Origin: Hofstenia miamia
Taxonomy: Eukaryota; Xenacoelomorpha; Acoela
Length of the DNA stretch: 64,000 nt
Direction: 5' to 3'
Assembly (NCBI GenBank): GCA_004352715.1
Contig: SCFE01000088.1
Coordinates: forward strand, 115,686 to 179,685
This document shows positions 1 to 12,473 of the stretch, one piece after another. The stretch's first letter is position 1; the number at the start of each line of letters is the position of its first letter. Below the pieces are notes generated by a model. That model searched no databases and was not told the origin of the DNA. It saw nothing but the letters and a program-made list of their open reading frames with translations. Made by a program: the position numbers and the translations under genes.

Positions 1-112
1 NNNNNNNNNNNNNNNNNNNNNNNNNNNNNNNNNNNNNNNNNNNNNNNNNNNNNNNNNNNNNNNNNNNNNNNNNNNNNNNNNNNNNNNNNNNNNNNNNNNN
101 NNNNNNNNNNNN
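1..112. other. assembly gap
   Basis: Run of N. The tandem repeat that follows directly probably caused the gap. Confidence 0.98.
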
Positions 113-345
113 TGTAAAATATTTTTGTGGATTCCACAAAACTTCGGAAGAGAATTTTATTTCGATTGTCTATTTTTGTGGATTCCACAAAACTTCGGAA
201 GTGAATTTTATTTTGATTGTCTATTTTGTGGATTCCACAAAATGCTGGAATTTGCTGTTTCACTTGTAAAATATTTTTGTGGATTCCACAAAACTTTAGA
301 AGAGAATTGTTTAACTTGTTAATTATTTTTGTGGATTCCACAAAA
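113..345. repeat. tandem repeat, about 51-bp units with a palindromic core
   Basis: Five copies of the near-palindromic core TGTGGATTCCACAAAA start at 126, 177, 227, 278 and 330, giving a steady period of 50-52 bp. The spacer between cores (aacttcggaagwgaatttta-like) is well kept in the first units and drifts later. The array runs into the gap on its left, so its true length is unknown. The small open frames here arise from the repetition and are not considered genes. It may be a satellite array or the subterminal repeats of a transposon. Confidence 0.85.
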
Positions 346-1389
346 TATTTAAAATTTTTTGAAACTAAAATATTAATAATAAAAATGGAAAATGTGATTT
401 ATTCCATTTTTATGTGACTCTATGTTGTAGGCAATTTTTATTCATTTGCTAAGGCCATGTTATATGCAAATGTCTTATGTCATATACATTTTCTACCAGA
501 CGATTAGTATGCAAAAAACCCAATTGCAGTAAAAATGTGTTGAAATATATAATTTTCAACAGTTTTTACACTCTTTCTGCGTGGACTTCTAAGTAAGATC
601 GCCCTTACTTCACTAATCAGTATATTCAATCTGAACTTTACAGGAAGAATCCTTTTAATCGAATAGTTAAATATATCTATAATTTTATTCAACTAGTACC
701 ACTTTTAAACTAAAAGCTAATTCATATCCACAAAATCATAATATTTATTTATATTTAATGTATAAAATTCTCAACAATTTAAGACAAAATATAATTCATC
801 AAAGCAGAATGTAGGACTCTTCTTTCTGAGTTTTAGCTACTAACCTCTTAATTTTGCTCCCTACACTATAGAATTCCATTTTATTCGAGTTTTCCCCTGT
901 ATGCTAAAGTGAACTTTTTCTAAATTAATTCAAATATTTTAATGAATAAACAATTTTATATGAAGAACCTTGAGAAAAGTAAGGTTTCATTCCGGTGCTG
1001 TAGGACAGATGTTTGAAAGTGAATATTTCTTTGCAATGGGTGACCACCCCTTCTTAAACCTCAACGAATAATGACCCACAGACAATGCTGACAGAAGCAG
1101 TGTGTTTAGAAATTTTGCTATCATAAGCTACTTCCAGCTTGTATCCAGCATGAAAACCAGCAAAGATAAACAGTTGAATTTTGCCAAGAAGGTATTGAAT
1201 GAAAGTCTGCCAAAATTTGATTTCTCCAGAACAGGAAATATGGCAGTTTTAGAAACAATGTTTAATGATTGAATAATTGAAGCTATAACAGCAATAAGTC
1301 CTATTTACTAACACATTAGATACTGTTGGACATTAGTTTTTGAAATTTAAATAAAAATGAGAATAAATAAATCAACACACTTCAAAAAT
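346..1389. other. no gene recognised
   Basis: AT-rich sequence with no coding signal, tRNA or obvious repeat. The only open frames are short and resemble nothing known to me. Confidence 0.5.
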
Positions 1390-3140
1390 TGAAAATATGT
1401 ATTGAAGATATTTCATTATTAATAGAAGAAGAAGAAAAAATCTTGACTCAGAAATGACTTTGACAATATATAATTATACTGATAGTAACTCTGAAGGCGT
1501 CAATAAACTGTACAAAAAACCATACAAAATAGAAAATTACTCCATTGGGCTATGGCGTTTTAATATCTGTTAGTCGAATAATCCTGATTGAAAATTTGAA
1601 ACCCCTTCATTTGAATTTAATTATTTCTTTTCTAGAATCTAGTAATATTGTTTGACACTGTTTTTGAATATCTTTAAATTATTCAGTAACTTTAATTCTC
1701 TAGGTAAATGATTCTAAAGTTTTATAGAGGTATTAATGAATGAATTTCTCATTATTTTTTTTTACAAAGAACTGGTTGAATATATCGAGTGCGTGTATTT
1801 AGGTGTGCGATTTTACCAAGATTAGTGAAGTTTATTTTATCATTGGAGTTGATGTTGTTTACGATCTTATCAATGTTGTTAATACATTTATCTGAATTAG
1901 GTATTGAGGATTTAAGAAATTTTTACTGAAATTTTTTTAATTAATATTATTAATATTAGAGTAGGTGTTCGTTGCTATCTTCATTGACCATCTTAACTGT
2001 GAATTAATTTTCTTTAGGAAATTTTCATTTACATCCGTATAAAGTACATTACCATAATAAAAATGTTTTAAATTTATAGCATGGATTAACTGAATTTTAG
2101 CTTTTGTAGGTAACTGCTGGGATAGTTTGCTGAGTGCTTTAATTGAAATAGCCATTCGTTTAATGATTATATTAAATTCTTTTTGAAGTTTTGAAAGATA
2201 AGTAATTAGTCAAATGTAATTCCAGTATTTAAATCTATCCACTTGGTCTATTTGGGTGCCATTAAAGTTTAGCTTCTGTTGAGAACAACTTTTGGACTTA
2301 GCTTTTTATTTTATAATACAGAATTGAGTTTTGGTAGGATTAACACGCAATTTCAATTTTTATGATTCATTTTCAATCGATTTATTTGAGCAAAATTGCA
2401 TTGTGTCATCAGCGTATTGAATTACATGACAATTAGTCATTAACATATATATATTAAAAAGCAAGGGACCTAATATTGTTCCCTGTGGAACACCTCTTTT
2501 GATTTCAATCCAATTTGAAAATTTCTCATTAAGTTTAACTGGTTGTTTTCGATTACTTAAATAATTTGATAAAAGAGCTAAGCTTTGGGTAGAAAAATGT
2601 AATTGCTTAAGTTTTGAAAGTAAAATACAATGATCGATAGAATCAAACGCTTTAGAATGATCTAGACATGCAATGGCTGTATATTCATTATTATCAGTAC
2701 TTTTCCTCCATTTTCAGTAGCATATAACAAAGCATCGTTAGTAGACATGCCTTTTCGAAAACCATATTGAGTGTTAAGTAAAGATCATATTTATTCATGT
2801 GCTCATTAAATTGGTTTGCTAATAGACGTTCGAAAATCTTACTAATTGGTGATGTTACAGAAATTGGTCTATAATTTAAACAGTTTTTGGGATCAACTTT
2901 TTTATAAACAGGAGTTATATTGGCCATTTTTAAGTTTTCAAACAAAATAGATTGTTTTATGGAAGTATTTGTAATATAACAAAGAGGCTCCGAAACAAAT
3001 GCATAAACCTTTTAGAAACCAAGTTGGTACGTTTGAAAGTCGGCTGGATTTATTTTTTAAACTCTTAATAGTTCTTATAATTTCATAACTAGTAACATAT
3101 CTGAAAGAGAAATCAGTTGAATTTTGCGCTTTCGGAAGTT
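1390..3140 (-). mobile_element. CR1-like LINE fragment (family A), 5'-truncated
   Basis: Minus-strand remains of a non-LTR reverse transcriptase. The frame at 2945-2694 reads FENLKMANITPVYKK, then NYRPISVTS and SKIFERLL, which is the RT fingers/palm start. Further on come AFDSIDH at about 2640, GVPQGTILGPLLF at about 2490, and a QYADDT catalytic box near 2410. The frame 2155-1937 and its broken continuation correspond to the post-RT C-terminal part. Frameshifts and stops separate the pieces. The 3' noncoding part (about 1390-1600) matches that at 56590-56830, so both belong to one family. No endonuclease is seen. Confidence 0.8.
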
Positions 3141-4130
3141 TAGATTTATAGGGGAATTTTTTCCCTTCATACTTTCCTATATTTTAAAAAACCTCATTGA
3201 AATATAGTATATATTTGTGTTCTCTGTTTTTTACATTAATATTAAAGGAATGATAGCACAGCAATTAATACTCATGATGAACATCAGTGTTATCAATTTC
3301 AAATCCACTAATTTCTTAAGTATTGTTATCCCAGTGTTAATGATAAACGCTATTAATTAGCGGAAATTACATTATAGTTTACTTAGCAGAAAACCAATGC
3401 GTTTGCCAGGGAAAATAGTCCTGGAAAACTTAAGGAAACAGTTGATTTTAATGTACCAGGTATTGAATAGTTTATATTTAAGTAATCAAATTGTACTTAT
3501 CATGGTTGCTAAAGAAATTTTGGTAGAATTTCATATAAATTTAGATTTAGAAAACTATGCGGTTATCTGTTAATTCCCTTGGCCTCTTGGTATATCTAAA
3601 AATGTAAACTTTGCCATTAATTCATCTTGAAGTTTATTGATCGTAATGGGACAGAGTGCATTCAAGCAAATCCAAGGAGTACTACTTGAGGAAACCATAT
3701 TATTTTATTCATATAACATATATTCAGAATGAGCTTCATAAACATATAGAAATGTTCTCTACATTTTCGAATCCCCAAGATATCCTAAACACATTTTACT
3801 GCGACATAATTGCCATCCTAGCAATATCATTAGAACATCGCAATGCAACCTAAAATGATACCAAATCTCTCTTAATGTCCGTCCAAAATAATATCTTTAT
3901 GATGTCTCAATGAGACACCATATGTCCCAATAAGACGTACCCAGGATGTCTCAGCAGATGGGTTTGAGATTGTATCGCAATGAGATACTTTGAGGATGTT
4001 GGAAAAAGATAATGACCGTCATAGAAACATCATTTATAAATGCAAAATACAGTGCGTTTTAAGTGCATATAACAGTTTATCATTAGCAAATTTATTAAAT
4101 ATCATTATAATAGAAAACATACGATTCTGC
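3141..4130. other. no gene recognised; small hairpins
   Basis: No supported gene. A short hairpin GTCTCAATGAGAC lies at 3904-3916, and related gatgtctc/gagacacc motifs recur up to about 4000. The part up to about 3870 could be further decayed LINE sequence. Confidence 0.4.
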
Positions 4131-4133
4131 AGA

Positions 4134-4184
4134 CCCCATTGCTTTGCCATATAACAATGCAATGCATACAGCATAGCAATGGGG
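4134..4184. repeat. hairpin CCCCATTGCT ... AGCAATGGGG
   Basis: Short inverted repeat with 10-bp perfect arms around a roughly 30-bp loop that itself contains aacaatgcaatgcat. It abuts the fold-back repeat at 4188-4522. Confidence 0.6.
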
Positions 4185-4187
4185 GGG

Positions 4188-4522
4188 GATTTCACTAAAA
4201 TTTAAATTTTAAAATTTTAGCCAAAATTGTTTAATTTAGCTTAAATTCTTAAAAAATAAAGCAACTATTAAAGAATATTTGCTAAATTTTGCAGAAATTC
4301 ACTGTCTCTTTCTTGTCAACTGATGTCACTAATTTTTGACTTTCCAGAAATTTATTAATTTTTTCTTTATATTCATCTTACAAAATAATAGATTTGTGAT
4401 TAGAAAGGTAGTGAATTTCTGCAAAATTTAGCACATATTTTTTATTGGTTGCTTTATTTTTAAGGAATTTAAACTAAATTAAAAATTTTTAGCTAAAAAT
4501 ATTTAAATTTTAGTGAAAATCT
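4188..4522. repeat. fold-back (MITE-like) inverted repeat, arms about 110 bp
   Basis: The left arm, from atttcactaaaatttaaatt at 4190 to gcagaaattcactgtc near 4305, is repeated in inverse orientation from about 4410 (gtgaatttctgcaaaattta) to 4522. Arms are roughly 85-90% alike by eye, with a loop of about 100 bp. No coding capacity. Structure fits a fold-back MITE; no clear target duplication was found. Confidence 0.75.
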
Positions 4523-4530
4523 TCCATTAA

Positions 4531-5920
4531 GTAGTGTTCAGACCGACAACTTTGTTCACAGCCTTTTCGAATTTAATGAGGTTTTCAGCAAAAGTTGTAG
4601 GTGTGAACACAAAAAAACTTTGTTGACAATAAAATTTTCAGAGTTAAATCGATTCTACTTTGGCTGACAACTTTTGGCGAGATAATGAGATTGACAACAA
4701 AGTTTCAAGTGTGAACGCGAAAAAAACTTTGTTGTGAACTTTTCAGATCATAAACGAAAGAATAATTAAATAAGCAGCGTATGCCGTAAATTTCTTACTT
4801 CCCGGTGTGAATGCAAATGTAATTACAAACTAGCGTACGCGACCCATTTCGCGCGTTTAAACATTCTCAAAAATTTATTTGCTTAATTCATTAACAATCA
4901 TGTAGTTGATCGATAGAGAAATACAATTGATACACTTGACATGAAGTCTGCCATTGGGTGAAATAATATCTCGCAGATCACTTTTGTGCACAAGTAACGT
5001 CCAATAATATATTAAAAAGAAAATCCGAAGTCACTTGCTAACATTCTATTAAAATTTCCGAATCCTAGACAAGAATTAAATTTTCAGGGCCCTTAGTGTT
5101 TACTAAATTGCATTTAAAGTTGTATCTTGTTTACAATTTTTTTTAAATCATTTTACTTACCAGCTACACATCTTAATTTTATTTTATATTTCAACTAGGA
5201 TTGTACTTTTATTAATCGCTACCAAATAAATTTTAGGGTAATTTACATTTAGAATTTTGTTCTTATATAGATATGTTGATAAAAAACCATTTTTTGTTTT
5301 TAAAATATAGACGAAAAATTCAATTCTGAAATCCCTGAAAACAAACATTTGCTCATAAATATTTACGAAATACACAGGAGGTGAAAACAACCACTTGTGT
5401 AGACAGACTGCAGTCTCGCGAAAGTGGAGTGGATTACAAAATAAACTCCACGCAGACATGGATACGGGCCAGGCCCAAGATTAGGAATTACGGACAAAAA
5501 ACGAGCTGAATAAAATTAATTGTAACAAGAATGTGAATATAAATAAATTTTACGCCTATCCCTGCAATAATTTATTAATAAAGTGTGTAGGTAAATCAGA
5601 TCTGCCAACAGAATTGTATATTTAATCCATTAATGAGAAAATAATAAATATTAGAGGGCGCAATCGACGTGTTGAAATGGATCAATAATGACCGGCCTAA
5701 AACGGGCTCCAAAAATTTCAACACGCGCCGAAAACGGGCTTGAAATAATAGTTGACGAGCCGGGCCTGAAAATTTCGGCCCACGTTATCAACCCACTATA
5801 TAGGTGCATTCGTGCACATTGTTATTGATTTTTTGTTAATTAAATGAAAATCATTTTGATCGGATCTAATTTCGAATTACAATATTGAGTTGAGAACAAA
5901 GTTATTGGTCTGAACGCTAC
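4531..5920. mobile_element. non-autonomous DNA transposon with about 30-bp TIRs
   Basis: The sequence starting at 4531, GTAGTGTTCAGACCGACAAC, continues TTTGTTCAC. It returns inverted at 5920-5892 as GTAGCGTTCAGACCAATAAC then TTTGTTCTC. Inside the left part, a subterminal motif gtgtgaac..aaaaaaactttgttg is repeated at about 4602 and 4711. The interior of about 1.3 kb has no convincing transposase; the 91-residue minus frame at 5184-5459 looks like chance. The CAGACC-type end suggests hAT but no flanking duplication was resolved. Confidence 0.6.
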
Positions 5921-7239
5921 TTTAGACACTCGCAAGACAATTTGTACACTAAAAATATCAATTACTAACACAATACTGGTAGTATTGATAATGCATTGCA
6001 TTACAAGACATGTAATTACTGATTTACTCAGTATGATCAATTGCCTTAGAAGCATCGTATATATTCTTTAGTAATTTGGTAATAATTTTGGCAATAACAA
6101 AATTTCATTTTGTATAAAATTAGAAATAATTTTTTTGATGCAACATAAAAGATTATAAAGTAAAAAGAAGTTTTACTAATTTTCAAACAATTCAAAGTTA
6201 GTGCTGACATTTTGCATAAATTATTCTTACATTGCTTTGAGTAGGTGTAATTAAAGTTTTTGTAATTTGACATTTTTTCTTTTTTAACAAATTGTAATAA
6301 AGTAATATAATTTCTTGGTTTTCATGTACTTAGCGTCAAATATGAGTATAGATGCATACATATTTTCCTTCTTTAGCTGTTGTTAAATACTAATAAAATT
6401 TGGTTAATTTAAATGTTAACAGTTAGCCAATGAGATCTTTGTAGTTGCCTAGTCACACTTTGTTTATGTTGAGCATTAGCTGTGTCCATATGTGAAAGTT
6501 CGTTAGGTAGCAAAAAGTGATTTATTTGCATTTTTGCAACAATAAATAAATGCTATTCAATAAATTTTAAAGTACATAAAAATAATTGAAACTTAAAATA
6601 TATTACAAATGTTGAAATTTGACCCATTTTATATATAATTATAATTAAAATTGTGATATTTGGAAGAAAACGCATTAGAATAGTTTAAATATATTTCAAT
6701 GTAAGTATAATTCATTAGTTACTCCAAATGTGCTATTTTTTGAAGAGCATACATGTTAGGATAACTGGCAATAACAAAGAATTTACCGCCATTTACTGCT
6801 AAAGCATATCCTTGTATTTTTAATTACTATAGAAGAGCGAAATATTAGAAATTATAAGTAATAAAATCCAATTAAAAATTTCAATGAATTTTGCTCAAAT
6901 GCCCATTGGCACTTTAAAGGGAGATTCGATATTATCTAACTGAATATATAGTGATTGTTCGCTATTTTTAGCACACAGGTAAATCAAGGACTGATATATA
7001 CGTTTTTTTGTTTTTGGGGATGTTTTTACAGATTATTTTAAACGATGACTCCTATTATAAAAATATTAAGCAAAACCTATTTTTCGAAAATATCCTGTAC
7101 TAAACCCCAACTTCCAGTTACTGACATTATTTCAAAACGTAGATAATGATTTGTATTTTAATCTATTTGTTTATGCAGTTACATCATTGAAATAATGCAA
7201 GTATGTATTTTTTCCACCTTCAATTCTATCTTTAAAATA
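5921..7239. other. no gene recognised
   Basis: AT-rich; only short Lys/Phe/Asn-rich open frames with no recognisable motif. Confidence 0.45.
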
Positions 7240-7760
7240 ATGTCACTTTTAAGTGGCAATGGTAGTTCAGGGGTTAAAAGCAGTGGACCTAGTATGGTTC
7301 CTTGAGGAACACCATTATTGATTGACAACCAATTTGAAATGAAAAAGTATCATTTAACTTAACTTACTGACGTCTATTACTTAAGTAATTAGATATAAGG
7401 TGAGCACTGTTAAGAGAAAAACCAATACTTTTTAATTTTTGTATTAATATCTCATGATTAATAGAATCAAATTCTTTTCAGAGGTCTAGACAGGCAATCG
7501 CAACAAATTTATAAGATTCTAATAATGTTCTCCATTTTTCTGTTGTTTGAATAAGTGCGTCTGATGTTGAGTAATTTTTCTGAAACCGAATTGTAATTTG
7601 GAACGTAATTTGTGATTATTTAAAGGAAGTGTAATTTGTTCATGTAATAGTCTCTAAAATGTCTATGAAGGAATTTTTAGGGGCCCACATGCTTGATTTG
7701 TTAGGCTTAAGTTGGAGAATTACATTTAAAGTTGTTGTAAACGGAAATAAAATTGAGGAT
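7240..7760 (-). mobile_element. CR1-like LINE reverse transcriptase fragment
   Basis: The minus-strand translation around 7330-7270 gives INNGVPQGTILGPLL, the RT domain B motif, preceded upstream by a decayed AFDSINHE-like segment at about 7500-7440. Frames are broken throughout. The wording INNGVPQGTILGPLLF is closest to the LINE at 46.4-50.5 kb, also minus, so it is probably a short relic of that family. Confidence 0.65.
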
Positions 7761-9357
7761 AAAAATTTTTTGACGATTTGCAGTCATACTTAAAGATTGG
7801 GATATTGAATTTTCCTGCTCTGTAAAAAGTCTTGTTTAATTTGTTAGAAATTTCATAGTCATCAGTAAGAATTTTTCACGAAAATTAAAAATTGCTAAAT
7901 TCAATTCAGCATAGTCGGTTTCATACATTGGAACATTAATTAATTTACCACTAAATACTATTTCATTATTAACTATTATTTTTAATTTCGTTATGCAAAA
8001 TTCTTCAACAGCAATTATTTTCATTGACGCATGGATTAAAGTCAATGCAATCGCTTTATATGCAACAGCAGGCTTTTTGATAGTGTTAGTCATAATCTTA
8101 TTAGTCAGACATTTATTGGTCGACAGGCCTAGATTTAAACATCAAGAAGATGGAAAATGCTGAAAAAATATAAATCCCATTTTGTAAAAATATAATGTTT
8201 ATTCTACCTTTTCTATACTGCAAAGTTACAGACCTGGAAATTTTCGCAAATTTTGAGAAGGTATCATTCCACAGTCAATGACTATTTCAAAAACCACTAG
8301 ATTTTAATAGAGAGAAATTTCTAAATTACTGCAACAGACTGCTGCGTAATGCATCAAAAAGAGATTCATGGACTGGAACAAAGCATTATTATTGCAGAAG
8401 TTGATAGGCTTAATGAATTACGAATACGAAATTTTTATATCACCAGGGATCAGGGTTTCACTACGATTCGTAGCTACTAGAAATTCATTCAGTGATGGAG
8501 TTATTATTTCGAGTTATACACTTTTTAATTGTCTTTCCTTATATTGAGGATCAGAGGTATTCCAATAAATGAAAGAATTTGATTTTACCAAATAAACTAA
8601 TGAACAAATTAAGGTACGCGGTAGCTCTTTCCGAAACTTAATTGAATAAATACATAGATGCCTCGTAAATACAGATAAAGTGTAGTATATTCTACTTTCT
8701 GATTGACTAATTGAATTATGAAAATCTAAATCTAAATCTGTCAGACTTCATTGTGATTGCAAATGCTAGAAACATAAAGTCATTATTATGCTTTATGGAC
8801 GGGTATTCAACAGAGAGAGAGAGAGAGATTTCGGGCTTCGAGTCGGGTACAAAAATTAGATTGATCATTAAAGATTGAAGGAAGATCCACAACATCAAAT
8901 CAAATTCAACGTTTAGGGCCCGTGTTTACCTCATATTGTCAGTCTAGTATTCACACTAGCACTTCGGATTTTTTAATAGGAGCACAATAATATAGCTTAT
9001 GGCAATGTGAATACGGCTTTAGTAGTATTATCACGGATAAAGATCAATGATATATATTTATGAAATCATTAGGTGTGTAGCATGCACACAATAATTCAAA
9101 TATTTTTTAACACTTCAAGTCAATACACATGTATTTGCACAATTAAGACATTTGGAAATTTAGTTATGATTTATTAGTGTTAAGTCCATTGTTATAGTTA
9201 ATTTAGTAGACATCACATTTTCAAATTGAAATGATTTGCAAATAGAAATAACTCATTATAAATGTAATACTTGGTGAAATATTGAATTGTATATATAAAA
9301 ATACAATAATTACAAGTATATTTACATTATTTACATAATGAGAAATTGCCTTGATAT
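7761..9357. other. no gene recognised; (GA)n at about 8812-8829
   Basis: The 85-residue minus frame at 7836-8093 abuts the LINE relic and could be an eroded LINE portion, but no motif supports this. A short GA microsatellite lies at about 8812-8829. The last part (about 9250-9357) should hold the 3' UTR of RABEPK; no canonical AATAAA is seen on the minus strand. Confidence 0.4.
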
Positions 9358-12300
9358 TCATTGTATAATATGAATTAACAGAGCATCATCAAAGACATTC
9401 CCCACAGTGTCCATTCCCCCAAAAACTAAAATTTGGTTAAGACTAGGATCTGGCGGAGATGGGGAAATTAAGGAAGACGACGCATCGGAAATGGCAGTGC
9501 TTGATTCCGAAGACGGTGTTTGGAAGGAATCAGTAATTGACGGCGACGGAGTGAATTGATCAGTAATGTCAATAATCTTTTTAGGCTAAATGGGATCAAT
9601 TTATTTATATATATCCACAACTATTGAAACCGATACATGAAATATACAATTTTCAATTAATATTTCAAGTCATCGTATTTTTAAATTTTTGAGATATGTT
9701 CACCAGCAGTAAACCACTACACTCTTAACTAAGTAAACAAATGCTGTGTTATATTTGCACAGTGCTGTTTTATGTAAATAATTGAATTCGACATTATATT
9801 ATAAATAAAATCCATAATGTACCCTTACTGAGTTTTGCTGATTGTTAATGGGTCGCAGAGGTAAAGAACTGCCTCTTTTCATAATTGCTGTGCTGCCAAT
9901 ATTTTCAGAATAATCCGAGAGGGTTTTATTCTGAGCTGGAAAAAACGTAATAGCATGGTCTAAACGTGGTTGCAGCGATTCCCCTGAATATGATAACTGC
10001 GACCAAACTAAAGTACATGGATTGAAGATCCACGTTTCCTGCAAAGCAGACATTGATTTGTCGATCCCGCCAATAAAAGCCATACACCCATTTCCTAATA
10101 ATATTGATGCATGTCCTGCACGAGGGGAAGGATTGTTGCTTGTAGACAATTTTCGCCACCCTGATTTCAAATTCCACATGTACACGTCATTATAAAACAC
10201 ATCACCTGCTAATCCTCCAAACATATAAATATTATCTTTTGAACATGTCAACGTGTGACCTTGTCTTACAGATGGAGCGTTTGTACCATCGCAACAAACT
10301 TTCCACGTATTGTCAAGTACATTCAATTGGTACATTGAAGGGTCAGAAACAGGTTCGGATCCCTAAAAACTAAATTAAAACAGTTTGAAATAAATAAATT
10401 ATTAAAATTACAAATAGATAATTGACTTGTTTTAGAAATATATGGATTATTTGAGATGATTCCTCGGATTTTCCCCATCGATATCAATGACTTTAAAGAA
10501 ATGCAAATCTATATGATAGAAATAATACCGCTTTGTGCGCATATTTGTAAATTATATTGTTTAAGATTATTGGAGTGTAAATTGACTCCCAAAATTTATT
10601 TAAACGAATATACCATGTGTCTATAAATACTGTTCAGTTTTCGATTGATAATAACTCAGTTATAGCTTTGTCTGTTTTAATTTGATTACATTATAAATGC
10701 GATTGGTATAGAATTTCATTTCGTTTCTCTCATTTTAGAAAACGTACATATATTGTAGCATGGATCTTACAAATCAGGAGATGGTTCATTTGGTAAAAAT
10801 TTACTATCAGAGTGGAGAAAGTCCAACAATTACCTTACGGAAATGGAAAACACGGAATAAGCTTCATAATGATCCTTTCTCAATCAATTTTTTGAAGAAG
10901 CTGGTCAGAAGATTTGAGAAGACAGGCAATGTTGCTCCCGGCAAGCCAAGCGGCCGCCCATCTCTTCAAGAAGAAAGGGTTCCTGCAGTTCAAAAAGTCT
11001 TGGAAGAATCTAACCCTTACGGTTGTTCATCCACTCGAAAAATTGCACAATCTACAGGAATTTTCAAAAAAGTGTGCATAATATTGTCACCAAACAATTG
11101 ATATTACGTCCTTATCATATGTGGCACATCTCGCTTCACCAAACCATCACTGAAGATGACAAAATTAGCCATGTCGAATTTGCGGATGCTGGATAATTGG
11201 ACAAAAAATCGATAAAATTCTCTGGAGTGACGAATCCACTTTCTCCTTGAATTGTTGTATTAATCGACACAATTGTGTGATCCCCACATATTCACCACCA
11301 AAGGCCTTCATAGTCCATGGGTGGTCTGGATTGTAGTTTCCACATCGATAATGTCTCCTCTTTTCTTCATTGAGACCATGGTAACATCTGATTCTTACTC
11401 CTATCTTCTCATCAACCATATAATTCCTTTCTAAAGTGCAAAAAGAAATTTTCGGTTACAATTTTCCAACAGGATTGAGCTCCTGACATTTTAGTGTTAA
11501 GGTTGGAAAAATTTTAGATCAGAATTTGCCAAAGAGGCTGATTGACAGAGGTCTCGATATGAAGTGGCCTTCAAGATATCCAGACCTTTCTCCACTTGAT
11601 TATTGATTATGGCCATTGCTAAAAGCCCGATAATATTGAACAATTGAAATTGCGTATTGGAGATGAAGTTGGTCGAATAACCCGAGGAGAAATGGCATCA
11701 GCAATCAATAATCTACGTCGAAGACTACAACTGAATCTGGAGCAAAATGGTAGTGTTATTGTAGTTTGTGACAAACTCTAAAACTTTGTATATTTATTAG
11801 TAAACGCCTTTTTATATTGTTGTAAAGATTTTTCAACATATATTTTGTTCAAAAGTGAACACTATTTCTACACACCCTGCATATAAATACCTATAATATA
11901 TAGACAATATATTTGTTTTTAAATGTCTAATGAAAGATGTATATAGTTGAAATAATAAGAAACACTACTAACAGTGACGAAAAGAATAATTACCTGGAGG
12001 CCTCCAGCCCAAACATAGAAATAGTGATCTATTGATACAGCAGAACCGCGACAAGATCGTGGGCTAGGTGCATTACCAGAAACCGATGCACATTTCCATT
12101 CAGGATTTGCTTCTAACAGATCAACATAGCTAACGTCATTAAGATTTCCTTCATTACCACATCCACCAAAAATATAAAAGCGACTTGGATAAACAGATGG
12201 CACTGTGAAACAAGTGTGTTCATAGCGTGGAGCAAACGAGCCCTTAATATCATGTTTAATCCATTTATAAACTGAAATATTTAGTTCATAAACATCATTT

Positions 12301-12473
12301 AGAAGGCCATCTTGAGAACTTGCCCCACCAATAACAAAAATAGAATTTCCTGTAGTTACTAAACTATGGCCAACTCTAGGACTTGGAAAATTTCCATCAG
12401 TTGGCGAAACTACATACCACATATTGGGAGTTAATTGAAAACAATCAGGCTCCCAAATTGGCTGGAATTCCAT
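9358..12473 (-). CDS. RABEPK: Rab9 effector protein with kelch motifs (RABEPK-like), three coding exons
   Basis: Coding exons on the minus strand are 12473-11994, 10362-9829 and 9585-9358 (stop included). All junctions are phase 0 with GT-AG sites (gtaatt/tttttag; gtaagg/catttag). The joined protein is 413 residues; human RABEPK is 372. It is a run of kelch repeats forming one beta-propeller: FVIGG and PRYEHT in exon 1, MFGGLAGD, NDVY and PRAGH in exon 2, and a Ser/Thr-rich linker leading to a last blade LVFGGM in exon 3. PRYEH, GGLAGD.FY.D and the C-terminal LVFGGM..G...DD all match vertebrate RABEPK in order, which makes orthology likely. The family binds Rab9-GTP and supports endosome-to-trans-Golgi transport; that role is carried over from the family. 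ATG 12473 is chosen because an acceptor-like tatattttag ends 2 bases before it. Intron 1 holds a dead mariner. Confidence 0.9.
10613..11881 (+). mobile_element. mariner element, inactive, in RABEPK intron 1
   Basis: Flanked by TA at 10611-10612 and 11882-11883. Imperfect TIRs: the left end TGTGTCTATAAATACTGTTC and the inverted right end TGTGTAGAAATAGTGTTCAC match with one gap and a few changes. It contains the transposase relic at 10760-11781. It lies opposite to the host gene and accounts for about 1.27 kb of a 1.63-kb intron, so the original intron was near 0.36 kb. The TIRs have diverged, so this is an old insertion. Confidence 0.75.
10760..11781 (+). pseudogene. mariner transposase with DUF4817-type N-terminus, broken
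   Basis: Starts MDLTNQEMVHLVKIYY, a helix-turn-helix DUF4817-type N-terminus; the frame stays open to 11101 and includes GKPSGRPS. After a frameshift come ILWSDESTFSL and NRHNCV at about 11215-11280 (first catalytic Asp), then QQD followed by a stop where the family has QQDGAP (about 11470), then PDLSPLDY followed by a stop and LWPLLK near 11600. The three catalytic Asp codons survive, but stops and frameshifts make it inactive. A pyrimidine tract and AG (tttctctcattttag) end 21 bases before the ATG. Confidence 0.85.

Noticed and set aside
125-417. Cys/Phe-rich repetitive frames that look like a secreted repeat protein
   Set aside because: The periodicity lies in the DNA palindrome in all frames, with no start or signal sequence that persists.
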